A DNA stretch of 43,382 nucleotides from Xanthobacteraceae bacterium (GCA_030648135.1 JAUSIF010000034.1:1-43382); one strand, 5' to 3'; counted from the first letter of the stretch, positions 25,132 through 33,352 are shown. The notes: a model not told the origin generated them from the sequence alone. Translations and numbers: made by a program.

Positions 25132-26133
25132 ATGCAGAACGACGCCTCCCGCACCGGACCCTCGATGCTGTTGATCCTCGCCTGCGTGATACCGATTCTC
25201 GTTGTGCTCGTGGCGCTGCCGAAATTCGTCGATACGTATCAGATACAGTTGCTCACCTACGGACTGATTTATGCCATCGCGGGGCTCGGTTTCAATTTAT
25301 TGCTCGGCTATACGGGACTGCTTTCCTTCGGCCATTCCGCCTATTTTGGCCTTGGCGCCTATTCCGCGGCCTTCATGGCCAAGTATTTCGGCGTCGGCTC
25401 CATGGAGATCTACATCCTGGGCGGGCTCCTCATCACCGGCCTCGTTAGCGCGGCGTTCGGCTACATCTGTGTCCGCCACACCCGTATTTTCTTCGGCATC
25501 CTGACGCTTGCGTTGTCGCAGGTGTTGTGGACGCTGGCTTACAAATTCTTCTGGGTAACCGGCGGCACCGATGGCCTTCGCGTGCCCTTCGCCAATTTGA
25601 CGCTGCTTGGCGGGTTGATCGACTTCAAAGGCCGCGACACCTATCAGGCGTTCACGCAAAGTTATTATTATTACGTGCTGTTCCTGTTTTGCATTTGCAC
25701 GGTTTTCATGTGGGTGATCGTACATTCGCCCTTCGGCAAGGCGCTACAGGCGATTCGCGATAACGAGACGCGGGCGCAGTTCCTGGGCGTGCGGATCAGG
25801 CACTACCGCTGGTTCGCGTTTCTGCTGTCCGGCAGCTTCACGGGCCTCGCTGGCATCCTGTGGGTGCCGCTGAACGGCCTGGTCACGCCCGATATCCTGT
25901 ATTGGCCGTTCTCCGGCGAGATCGTGTTCATGACCGTACTCGGCGGCTTCCGTACGTTCACCGGACCGATCGTCGGCGCCGTGGTGTTCAATTATCTCAA
26001 GGTCTACGCCGTCGCCAGTACCGCGTACTGGCAATTGCTGCTCGGTGTCGTACTCGTGGTGCTGGTGTTGGCATTACCGACGGGCATCGTCGGAACGCTG
26101 TCTCGCCTCTTTGGCAAGTTCAGGAAGAGGTGA
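25132..26133 (+). CDS. LivM-type ABC transporter permease (system 2)
   Basis: A 333-residue LivM-family permease with AGLGFNLLLGYTGLLSFGHSAYFG (the classic signature, about 50-73), FFGILTLALSQVLWTL, QAIRDNETRAQFLG (ATPase-contact loop) and MTVLGGFRTFTGPIVGAVVF. ATG 25132 is chosen since GGGAGGG (25118-25124) is seven bases before it; GTG 25126, which overlaps the livH stop, is possible but lacks room for a ribosome-binding site. The livG start follows after four bases. Its partner is the LivH just upstream. Confidence 0.92.
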   Translation: MQNDASRTGPSMLLILACVIPILVVLVALPKFVDTYQIQLLTYGLIYAIAGLGFNLLLGYTGLLSFGHSAYFGLGAYSAAFMAKYFGVGSMEIYILGGLLITGLVSAAFGYICVRHTRIFFGILTLALSQVLWTLAYKFFWVTGGTDGLRVPFANLTLLGGLIDFKGRDTYQAFTQSYYYYVLFLFCICTVFMWVIVHSPFGKALQAIRDNETRAQFLGVRIRHYRWFAFLLSGSFTGLAGILWVPLNGLVTPDILYWPFSGEIVFMTVLGGFRTFTGPIVGAVVFNYLKVYAVASTAYWQLLLGVVLVVLVLALPTGIVGTLSRLFGKFRKR

Positions 26134-26137
26134 TGAC

Positions 26138-26911
26138 ATGAATCTCCTCGAAACTATCAATCTCAAGAAATATTTCGGCGAGACGCATGCGGTCGACAAT
26201 GTCAGCCTGACCATCGCCGAGCGCGAGTTCGTCTCACTGGTAGGCCCAAATGGCGCCGGCAAGACCACGCTCGTCAACGTGGTCAGCGCCTTATTTCGTT
26301 CGGACTCGGGGAAAATCCTGTTCAAGGGCGATGACATCACCCATACCTCCGTGACCGAGCGCGTCAAAGCGGGAATTGCACGCAGCTTTCAGATCGTGAA
26401 CCTGTTCGACGATCTCACCGCATTCGACAACGTGACACTTGCGATCTTTTCCCGTCAGGGTAAGACCGGCAATCCGGCGACGCTTGCCCACCTGGATCAC
26501 GAGGTGAGCGCCGAAGCGGATGCCGTGCTCGCCCAATTCAACCTTACGAGCAAACGCAAAGAGCACGCGCGCGATCTCGCCCAAGGCGAGCGGAAGCTGC
26601 TCGACGTGGCGCTCGCCTACGCGCTGAAACCGAAGCTCCTATTCCTCGATGAACCGACGAGTGGCGTGAGCACCCGCGACAAGGGCCAGATCATGGATAC
26701 GATTGCCTCGGTCGTGCGGGGCGAAGGCATCACCGCCGTCATCATCGAGCACGACATGGATGTCGTGTTCAAATATTCCGATCGGATCGTGGTTATGCAA
26801 CAGGGCGCAATTCTCGCCCAGGGTACGCCCGATGCGATCAGGAATAACGATCAGGTCGCGATGATCCTGCTCGGCACTTCCGGACCGGACGCTTTCACAC
26901 GAAAGGATTGA
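26138..26911 (+). CDS. LivG-type ABC transporter ATP-binding protein (system 2)
   Basis: A 257-residue ATPase. Walker A is GPNGAGKTT, Q-loop GIARSFQIVNLFDDL, Walker B KLLFLDEPTSGVS and the switch His is in IIEHDMDVVF. The signature position reads LAQGERKLLDVALA instead of LSGGQ; degenerate signatures of this sort are common in LivG proteins (often LxYGxQR). After Walker B the usual AGMNP is replaced by SGVSTRDKGQ. ATG 26138 is preceded by AGGAAGAGG. Together with the following LivF it energises system 2. Confidence 0.92.
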   Translation: MNLLETINLKKYFGETHAVDNVSLTIAEREFVSLVGPNGAGKTTLVNVVSALFRSDSGKILFKGDDITHTSVTERVKAGIARSFQIVNLFDDLTAFDNVTLAIFSRQGKTGNPATLAHLDHEVSAEADAVLAQFNLTSKRKEHARDLAQGERKLLDVALAYALKPKLLFLDEPTSGVSTRDKGQIMDTIASVVRGEGITAVIIEHDMDVVFKYSDRIVVMQQGAILAQGTPDAIRNNDQVAMILLGTSGPDAFTRKD

Positions 26912-26916
26912 TCGAC

Positions 26917-27636
26917 GTGCTCGAGATCAAGGCGATCGATACCTACCGCGGCCCCGCCCATATCCTGTACGGCTTGTCCTTGCGCGTCGAAAAACAGGAG
27001 GTGGTGTGTCTGGTCGGACGCAACGGCGCCGGCAAGACCACCACGATCGAAAGCATCATGGGATTTCTGCCGGTTAGGACCGGGCAAATCCTCTTCGACG
27101 ACGAGGATTTGACGAATCTTCCGCCGCACGAACGGGCCAAACGCGGCATCGGCTACTCGCCGGACGACTGCGGCGTCTTTCCCGAACTTTCTGTGGGCGA
27201 GAATTTGATGATCAGCCGCTGGCTGGGGGACGAGGTCGCCCGCCGACGCGACGGCAAGGAGCGTGCAAACCCGGAAGCGCAGGCCTTTGACATTTTTCCC
27301 GAAGTCAAAACGCTGTTGCAGCGCCAGGGGCTGCACCTGAGCGGCGGCCAGCGCAAGATGGTGGCGATCGCGCGCGCCATGATGCTGTCGCCCACGCTGC
27401 TCTTGCTCGATGAGGCGTTCGAGGGGCTGGCTCCGGTCGTGGTCAACCGCTTCATCGAAGCGGTGATGAAGATCAAGGCCATGGGCGTCTCCATCCTGAT
27501 GGCGGAGTCGCATCTGGCCGCGGCGACGCGGATCGGCGACCGGCTCTACGCCATCGATCGCGGTGAGATCATCTTCCATGGGCCGCCGAAGGAAGCGCTT
27601 GCCAATGAGAAGGTTGTGAAGGCATTGCGGGGGTGA
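26917..27636 (+). CDS. LivF-type ABC transporter ATP-binding protein (system 2)
   Basis: A 239-residue ATPase: Walker A GRNGAGKTT, Q-loop GIGYSPDDCGVFPELSV, signature LSGGQRKMVAIARAMM, Walker B LLLLDEAFEGLAP and a switch region ILMAESHLAAA. Compared with ordinary LivF proteins the Walker B motif is followed by Ala-Phe rather than Pro, and the switch region lacks the usual VEQN, though the His is kept. I chose GTG 26917 (GAAAGG ten bases upstream); the overlapping TTG 26908 has no spacing for a Shine-Dalgarno. It is the last of the transporter genes; 113 bases separate it from the paralogous exported protein. Confidence 0.88.
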   Translation: MLEIKAIDTYRGPAHILYGLSLRVEKQEVVCLVGRNGAGKTTTIESIMGFLPVRTGQILFDDEDLTNLPPHERAKRGIGYSPDDCGVFPELSVGENLMISRWLGDEVARRRDGKERANPEAQAFDIFPEVKTLLQRQGLHLSGGQRKMVAIARAMMLSPTLLLLDEAFEGLAPVVVNRFIEAVMKIKAMGVSILMAESHLAAATRIGDRLYAIDRGEIIFHGPPKEALANEKVVKALRG

Positions 27637-27674
27637 GGCCGCCGCATATTTGGGTGGCTTGTGCGGTGGAAAAT

Positions 27675-27746
27675 CGTCATCCTGAGGTGACGGCGCGAAG
27701 CAAACCCCCCGAAGGGTGACGGCGTCGACCTAGCATCCTGGATGCC
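27675..27746. repeat. degenerate REP-like dispersed repeat
   Basis: CGTCATCCTGAGGTG (27675-27689), then a Cys/Gly-codon-free GC-rich core with GAAG words, GTGACGGCG repeated (27686-27694 and 27716-27724) and CATCCTGGATG (27734-27744). The opening words match the start of a dispersed intergenic repeat I remember from Bradyrhizobium-like genomes (CGTCATCCTGAGG...CGAAGGATG). Its location between livF and the 383-residue gene may mark a junction. Identification is from memory and could not be checked. Confidence 0.45.
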
Positions 27747-27749
27747 ACA

Positions 27750-28901
27750 ATGAATCGTCGCAGCGCGTTCATCATGTTCGCGATGGCAGTTACCATCGCC
27801 ACCGCGGCCAGGAGCGGCCACGAGCTGCCGGTCTATCCCTCCTATTATCCTCACGAGATTGAAATTACGACTGTCGCGCCAAAACGCGCGGAAGGCCTAT
27901 TGCTCGCGGGCAAGATCCAGGCCTATGTCGGCGGCGCGCTACGTTTCGCCGGCGCACCGCCGGCTTCGATCGGCAACGTCGAGTCGCTCGGCTCCTTCGT
28001 GATCGTCCGCGTCAACCCGTCCTCGCCCCTGGCCAAGGACGGCCGGTCCGCCTGCACCGTCGCAGAACTCGTCATCCAAGATCTAGCCGGGAAGGGCGGG
28101 GGTCTGATCCTTCATCCCTATCCGGTCACGCCCTTTCACGGCGATTATCTGTACCACGTCGATCTCGCCGAGGCCGCGAAGGCGCGCATTCTGGGCGGCC
28201 GTGCCGATTCATCAGGTTCTGACACCCAATACTTGAAATTGAAGGCCGGCAGCGAATTCGCGCAAACCATCGTGCGTCCCGAATGGCGCACCCAGGGTTC
28301 GGACTGGGATGTGGAAGTGGCAGAAGTCGGCGCCGCGGAGCTCGTTGCCAGCGCGAGCGTTGCGATGAACGGTTGGCTTGGTCCCGCTTGGATAAGAACA
28401 GGGTGGTTTCAAGCTTATCTTTTTCTGAACGAGCACGCCAGCGACGAAAATCTGAAACAACGCATCGAAACCCTATTCCAGCGCTTGCAGACGTCTGCCT
28501 ATGACGATGCAGTCGAACGCATCAATCTGGAGCGGTCGCTCGTTACGGCGCTGGCTAGTGGCTGTCACGCACTCGTCGCCGGCTACACCGTGAAACGCGA
28601 GTACTTCAATGTCGACTCCTCTGCCGGGATCGAAAACATCGCTTACGATTCGCTTAATGGTCTAAATTCGCCGATGTTCATCCGCACCGTGAAGCTGAAA
28701 GATTTTCCCTGGAACGGCTCGCTTGCGCTCGGGATCGGCGCACCGCCAGCAGCCGTTTGGAATCCGGTTGCAGGCTTTACCGACGAATACGGACGACTGA
28801 TGTGGTCCGCGGTGGGCGACCCGGCTTTGATTCCATCGCCCTACGAGTCGGCCTGGATGCTCAATCGCATCTCCGACGTTCAGTCAAGCGCTAAGCAATG
28901 A
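27750..28901 (+). CDS. exported protein homologous to domain A of the 797-residue protein
   Basis: A 383-residue exported protein of unknown family. A short signal peptide (MNRRSAFIMFAMAVTIATAA) is followed by YPSYYP (29-34), HPYPVTPFH (122-130), GWLGPAWIRTGWFQAYLFL, INLERSLVTALASGC, AYDSLNGLNSPMFIRTVKLK and NPVAGFTDEYGRLMWSAVGDPA. These blocks occur in the same order in residues 51-400 of the protein at 21731, so the two are paralogues. Here the protein ends where the other continues into domain B. It ends in an ATGA overlap with the cupredoxin-like gene, so at least these two are co-translated. Conserved His residues could bind metal (inference). Confidence 0.8.
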   Translation: MNRRSAFIMFAMAVTIATAARSGHELPVYPSYYPHEIEITTVAPKRAEGLLLAGKIQAYVGGALRFAGAPPASIGNVESLGSFVIVRVNPSSPLAKDGRSACTVAELVIQDLAGKGGGLILHPYPVTPFHGDYLYHVDLAEAAKARILGGRADSSGSDTQYLKLKAGSEFAQTIVRPEWRTQGSDWDVEVAEVGAAELVASASVAMNGWLGPAWIRTGWFQAYLFLNEHASDENLKQRIETLFQRLQTSAYDDAVERINLERSLVTALASGCHALVAGYTVKREYFNVDSSAGIENIAYDSLNGLNSPMFIRTVKLKDFPWNGSLALGIGAPPAAVWNPVAGFTDEYGRLMWSAVGDPALIPSPYESAWMLNRISDVQSSAKQ

Positions 28902-29302
28902 ACCAAATGAGGCGTGTCGTTGGCGTGATCCCTGCTTCATTCGCTGGATGTTTTCTGGCGCTTTCTCTGCTCTTGGCACCGTGCCTAACCGTCACCTGCG
29001 CCAAGGCCGAAGAAGTCACGTTCGATCTGCGGGTCGAGCGTGGGCGCGTGCCCGTCAACATGCGGCTGATCCGCGTCGAGCAAGGCGACGTCGTCAAGCT
29101 GCGGTGGAGCACCGATCAGACAACGATCCTGCATCTCCATGGCTACGACATCGAAATGAAGATCGAGCCCGGTGCCATGGTGGAGATGAGTTTCACCGCG
29201 CGCGCCACCGGAAGGTTTCCAGTTTCCGCCCACAAGCCCAAGCAGGGCAGCGGTCACACTCATGATCCGCCTCTGGTCCATGTCGAAGTTCATCCGCGTT
29301 AG
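28898..29302 (+). CDS. small exported cupredoxin-like protein, His-rich
   Basis: A 134-residue protein with a signal peptide ending near CAKA|EE and one mature domain of about 96 residues. RVEQGDVVKLRWSTD, LHLHGYDIEMKIEPG, FTARATGRFPVSAH and GHTHDPPLVHVEVH follow the strand order of a cupredoxin domain. The mature part has no Cys, so a blue type 1 copper site is not possible. The clustered His residues could instead hold a type 2 or transport copper site. It overlaps both neighbours (ATGA with the 383-residue gene, 41 bases with the next), so all three are translationally linked. A copper chaperone or redox partner is the natural guess, unproven. Confidence 0.72.
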   Translation: MNQMRRVVGVIPASFAGCFLALSLLLAPCLTVTCAKAEEVTFDLRVERGRVPVNMRLIRVEQGDVVKLRWSTDQTTILHLHGYDIEMKIEPGAMVEMSFTARATGRFPVSAHKPKQGSGHTHDPPLVHVEVHPR

Positions 29303-31967
29303 CGCGATCGCGTGGTGCCGGTCAGCCGGGACGATTCTTCCGCTCGTAGTGGCTGCATCGGCGGCTTGCGCACTTGCGACCCCCGCGAGCGCCCACGGCT
29401 TCGGCCAGCGCTACGATCTTCCTCTGCCACTCTCGCTCTATCTTCTTGGGGCGGCGGCCGTTGTCGTGTTTTCGTTCGTCATCGTCGGCCTCTTCGTTCG
29501 CCAAGCAACGCACGCCCGCGAATATCCGCGTTTCAATCTGCTTGCTCATTCTGCCGGCAGATTGATCGCGCATCCCGGTCTCGTTCTTGTTCTCAAGCTT
29601 GTCTCGCTCGTTTTGTTCGTCGTCACCGTGACGGCGGGTTTCCTCGGCGACCAGAACCCGTACCGAAACATCGCGCCGACCATGGTGTGGATCATCGTAT
29701 GGGTCGGCCTCGCGTACGCTTCGGCTTTCGTGGGCGACATCTGGGCGCTGATCAATCCATGGCGAACGATCTTCGAAGGAGCGGAGTCGCTTTACGGACG
29801 GATCGCCGGTGGGCGTGATCTTTCTCGTCGCCTGCACTATCCCGAAGCGCTCGGTGTCTGGCTCGCAGTCGTCCTGCTGCTGGCCTTCTCCTGGTTCGAG
29901 CTCGTCTATCCCACTCCCGCGATTCCAGCGCAGATCGCGTGTCTGGCAGTCGGTTATTCCATCCTCACCTGGACCGGCATGGCGGTGTTCGGCCGCGAGA
30001 CCTGGCTGCGGCACGGTGAGGTCTTTTCCGTCGTCTTCGGCACCTTCGCCCGTTTTGCGCCGACGGAGGCGCGCGCCGACCTGCGGCGGCAGGAATTGAT
30101 TCTGCGGCCCTTCGGCGCCGGGCTCCTCGATAGCCGGCCCGCTTCGCCGTCGATGGCGGCCTTCGTGCTCCTGCTGCTTTCCACTGTCCTTTATGACGGC
30201 CTACTGAACACTCCGGAATGGTCGAACCTGGAGAACGTTGTCGGCGCCCTCCTGCGCGATCCCGGTGAACTCGGATTGATCGCGATCAGGAGCATCGGTC
30301 TCGTCGCGTTCTGGCTCTTGTTCCTCGGCGCCTATATGGCGGTGAGCGCGATCATGAGCGCGGCGGAGGCAGGACGCCGCTCGCCGCTCGAGATCGCGCA
30401 GAGCTTCGCCTTCACCTTGATTCCAATCACCATCGGCTATCACCTGGCGCATTATCTCGTGTTCCTGCTGATCCAGGGGCAGTACATCGTTCCCCTGATT
30501 TCCGATCCTTTCGGCTACGGCTGGAATCTCTTCGGTACCGCCGGATATCGGGTCGACATCGCAATCGTCGGTGCCCGCTTTGCCTGGTACGCGGCGGTTA
30601 CCGCGATCGTCGTTGGGCATATCGCCGCCGTCTATCTCGCCCATGTGAAGGCGATGCAGGTATTCGAATCTCGCCAAGCGGCGCTGCGATCCCAGGTTCC
30701 GCTCACTGCGCTGATGGTGGTCTATACCTTCGTCAGCCTCTCAATTCTCGCCGAGCCGATCGTCGAACGCCGCGCGCCCGCGCAGCCGACCGCTATCGCA
30801 GCCGCCGAGATCGCTATTCCCGCCGACGCGGTGCTGCCCGAGCCGGGGAGCGGTCGTCTGCAGCCGATCGGGCCGGGCAAGCTCGCCCGGGTGAAATTGA
30901 CCTACCGCGTGCTCGGTTCCGCCTTCCATGACGGCACCCGGACGAATGTCGCCGATCTGCTCTACGCCTATATGTTCGCCTATCGCTGGGGCGTCCGAAG
31001 CGAGGGAAGCGATGCTCACTACGACCCCTTCATCGACTCTGCGACCGCTACCATGCGCCGGCAGCTTGCTGGATTACGCGCCGCGGGGAGTGACGCGGTG
31101 TCCAAGTCCTTCCGGATCGGAGACGTCAATTTCCTTCGCGAGCTATTCACAGTCGAAGTCTATGCGACGGTCGTGCCCGAGGACCCGGAGCGAGACGCGG
31201 TCGTGGCGCCACCCTGGAGCACGCTTCCCTGGCATCTGATCGTCTTGATGGAGGAAGCCGTCGATCGGGGTTGGGTCGCGTTTTCGAAGGACGAAGCGGC
31301 GCGCCGCGGCGTCGAATGGCTCGATCTTGTCCGTTCCGAGCGAATGAACGTACGACTGGCGTCGCTGATCGAGACGTTCGAACGTGAAGGCTATCGTCCC
31401 ACCGCTCTTCAGTCCCTGGTGAGCGCCGAGGAGGCTCGCAAGCGTTGGGCGGCGCTTGCTACCTTCTACAAGGCTCGCGGCCACTTCCTGGTCACCAACG
31501 GGCCGTACCGGTTGAAGCGCTGGTCGAAGGAAAGCGTCACGCTCGAGGCATTCAGGGACCTGACCTATCCGCTCGGCGTGGGCTCCTATGACGCCTACGC
31601 GATACCGCGCAGAGCCTACGTCACCAAGATCGAGCGGGAAAAAAACCGCATCAGGCTTTTCGCCGACATCGAGACGATCATGAAATTTCAACGGAGCTAC
31701 CGGATTGACCGGGGACCGATGCAATCCATCTCGCGCGATATCCTGAAACGGGCAGCACCGGAATGCCGGTATGTGGTGATGGACGATGAAGGCCGCGTCG
31801 TGCTGGCGGGTACCGCTCCTCTGGCTGATGATTTGACTTTTCAAGCGGACCTGAACGGCAAACTCGCGGCTGGCCGTTACATCATGGCTGCCTTGATCGC
31901 CGTCAACGGCAATGTCATGAACGCGGACATCCACCGTATCCCCTTGCTAATTTCGTCCAATCCATGA
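29262..31967 (+). CDS. polytopic membrane protein fused to a domain B homologue
   Basis: A 901-residue protein in two parts. A signal-like N-terminus ends ATPASA|HGFGQRYDLPLPL, predicting His45 as mature N-terminus, followed by about ten to twelve membrane segments up to residue ~498, including DPFGYGWNLFG and YHLAHY (393-398). From ~520 a domain follows with SAFHDGTRTNVADLLY, FAYRWGV, PPWSTLPWH (650-658), LMEEAVDRGWVAFS and GHFLVTNGPYRLKRW, matching domain B of the 797-residue protein in the same order. I recall databases labelling membrane proteins that begin AHGFGxRYDLPLPL as fenitrothion hydrolase; this could not be checked. An N-terminal His plus an adjacent cupredoxin suggests copper. 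Start 29262 or 29280; both overlap the upstream gene. Confidence 0.78.
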   Translation: MIRLWSMSKFIRVSAIAWCRSAGTILPLVVAASAACALATPASAHGFGQRYDLPLPLSLYLLGAAAVVVFSFVIVGLFVRQATHAREYPRFNLLAHSAGRLIAHPGLVLVLKLVSLVLFVVTVTAGFLGDQNPYRNIAPTMVWIIVWVGLAYASAFVGDIWALINPWRTIFEGAESLYGRIAGGRDLSRRLHYPEALGVWLAVVLLLAFSWFELVYPTPAIPAQIACLAVGYSILTWTGMAVFGRETWLRHGEVFSVVFGTFARFAPTEARADLRRQELILRPFGAGLLDSRPASPSMAAFVLLLLSTVLYDGLLNTPEWSNLENVVGALLRDPGELGLIAIRSIGLVAFWLLFLGAYMAVSAIMSAAEAGRRSPLEIAQSFAFTLIPITIGYHLAHYLVFLLIQGQYIVPLISDPFGYGWNLFGTAGYRVDIAIVGARFAWYAAVTAIVVGHIAAVYLAHVKAMQVFESRQAALRSQVPLTALMVVYTFVSLSILAEPIVERRAPAQPTAIAAAEIAIPADAVLPEPGSGRLQPIGPGKLARVKLTYRVLGSAFHDGTRTNVADLLYAYMFAYRWGVRSEGSDAHYDPFIDSATATMRRQLAGLRAAGSDAVSKSFRIGDVNFLRELFTVEVYATVVPEDPERDAVVAPPWSTLPWHLIVLMEEAVDRGWVAFSKDEAARRGVEWLDLVRSERMNVRLASLIETFEREGYRPTALQSLVSAEEARKRWAALATFYKARGHFLVTNGPYRLKRWSKESVTLEAFRDLTYPLGVGSYDAYAIPRRAYVTKIEREKNRIRLFADIETIMKFQRSYRIDRGPMQSISRDILKRAAPECRYVVMDDEGRVVLAGTAPLADDLTFQADLNGKLAAGRYIMAALIAVNGNVMNADIHRIPLLISSNP

Positions 31968-32201
31968 AAATCACGTCGTCGTTGCGCTTCACCGCAGTCT
32001 TCTCCCTGGCTGGTCGGAAAAGACAAGGAAGGCTATTGGATCGTTCTCGATCAGTCGGGGCTGAACGGCGGCATCTTCATCGATTGCGCCGAGGCACTAC
32101 GTTTCGCGTTGTCCGAGAACGGTCGACGTCCAAGGGCAATCGTCCTGGTTCCCGGGATTCTCGAACTCGATCTCAATCTGCGGATTGAGTACGCAGCTTG
32201 A
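31968..32201 (+). pseudogene. N-terminally truncated small conserved protein remnant
   Basis: Directly after the stop of the large membrane protein, in the same frame, an open stretch without a normal start encodes KDKEGYWIVLDQSGLNGGIF, then DCAEALRFALSENGRRPRAI and VLVPGILELDL, ending at TGA 32199-32201. The wording resembles a short conserved Bradyrhizobium-type protein that I know only as hypothetical. The first ~20 codons (31968-32012) do not look like protein and no ATG/GTG with a Shine-Dalgarno precedes the conserved part, so the gene has lost its 5' end. The overlapping 74-codon frame from 31964 is in another register and is not real. Confidence 0.55.
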
Positions 32202-32215
32202 GCACTCATTAGAAT

Positions 32216-32255
32216 TTCTCCCGACGGGTCCGAGGGAGAATCTTCCTTTCTTCTT
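32216..32255 (+). terminator. candidate terminator closing the 20266-31967 locus
   Basis: TTCTCCC (32216-32222) and GGGAGAA (32234-32240) form a 7-base stem with an 11-base loop, followed by the T-rich run TCTTCCTTTCTTCTT (32241-32255). It is the first terminator-like structure after the large membrane protein and the gene remnant. Confidence 0.5.
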
Positions 32256-32378
32256 CGCGCCAACTTGTTGATTCACTTACGATTGCGTGTCCTCATACTT
32301 CCACAGTGCTTCCAGAATACGATCAAAACATAAGCGCCGAAAGTCGGAGCCTGCCAACTCTTTAAGATGACGGGTTAC

Positions 32379-32429
<51 letters not shown>

Positions 32430-32798
32430 AGGTCCGCTTCGCGTCAGAACCAGTAATCAGATAGCACCGGGCTAATCGTCCGCTTTGCCGCCCATAGCAG
32501 AACTGGACTTCGGCAGATCGAGTTCTCGTGCACTCATTTTGGATATGGCGTCACTTGCAGAAGCGATGCAATTTCCAACTTTGGGACCGCAGCATGCGTC
32601 CAAGCTCCTGATTAATTACAATTTTAAAACCCGTACTAATTCCACATAGTCCAGAACTTTGGAGAAAAGAAGGCCTGGGAGACAACGAGCGGGCGTTGTA
32701 CACCTCGGCGCAGTCCACAGCCATGTCCGGAGAATCTCGCCACAACTCGAGATCTTCGCCGCAATGACCGGTCGGAGAATACGTGGGCTGAGAGATGC
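32430..32798. other. gene-free, A+T-richer interval
   Basis: These 369 bases between the tRNA-Met fragment and tRNA-Gln contain no convincing gene. A 64-codon minus-strand frame (32551-32745) has no recognisable sequence. Base composition is lower in GC than the surroundings, with runs such as TTAATTACAATTTTAAAA near 32612, consistent with decayed foreign DNA. Confidence 0.45.
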
Positions 32799-32872
32799 TG
32801 GCTGGGGGACTAGGATTCGAACCTAGATTAACGGAGTCAGAGTCCGCTGTTCTACCATTGAACTATCCCCCA
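32799..32872 (-). tRNA. tRNA-Gln (anticodon CTG)
   Basis: Minus-strand sequence folds into a complete 74-base cloverleaf with encoded CCA: acceptor TGGGGGA/TCCCCCA, D-arm region TAGTTCAATGGTAGAACA, anticodon stem GCGGA/TCCGT with loop CTCTGAC (anticodon CTG, reading CAG), and T-arm CTAGGTTCGAATCCTAG. G73 before CCA is the tRNA-Gln discriminator. Confidence 0.95.
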
Positions 32873-33133
32873 TCACGGCGATCGGGTCGCGGCGCGGGCG
32901 CCGAAGCGCGAACAGCGCGGAGTGAAGCCAGATCAGTTTCCTATCCGAGGCACCCCGGTGAGGCAAGTTTCGGCCCGGCCGGAAAATTCGGCGGCGCCGG
33001 TACCGGATGACCTGCATTTTTCGTCATATTGCCATGCAGCAGACACATTGCTGTCATGCGGTAAGTCTAAGTAGTAACGCTGGAATACCAGCCTATATTG
33101 GGCTCGGAATTAAGCCAAAGATTGGGGATCACT

Positions 33134-33352
33134 ATGACTGCTCTCACCCTTACGACCCTGTCCCGCGAAGCCCCGTGGCTCAGGGCCATCACGCGCTTCT
33201 TCGCCGACGTCGTCGCCGGCATCCGCGAGGCTCGCGAGATGCAGCAGCGTTACGAGACGCTGTCGCGCCTTTCGGACGCGGCGCTTGCTCGGCATGGGCT
33301 CACCCGCGCCGACATTCCGCACGCCGCGGTGACCGGGCGCATCGGCCGCTGA
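33134..33352 (+). CDS. DUF1127-domain small protein
   Basis: A 72-residue protein ending with the DUF1127 block: RYETLSRLSDAALARHGLTR followed by ADIPHAAV. Short Arg-rich DUF1127 proteins are abundant in alphaproteobacteria; some bind RNA or affect phosphate and C/N metabolism, but the role of this one is unknown. The frame is open from 33098, but ATG 33134 with GGGGAT (33124-33129) is preferred. A possible promoter is TTGCTG (33048-33053) with TAGTAA (33072-33077), 18 bases apart. Two inverted repeats follow the stop, the second a convincing terminator. Confidence 0.85.
   Translation: MTALTLTTLSREAPWLRAITRFFADVVAGIREAREMQQRYETLSRLSDAALARHGLTRADIPHAAVTGRIGR

Noticed and set aside
31964..32188. 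74-codon frame overlapping the end of the large membrane protein
   Set aside because: Its ATG overlaps the stop codon (ATGA), which looks like coupling, but the translation is Arg/Ser-rich while another register holds a convincing protein fragment.
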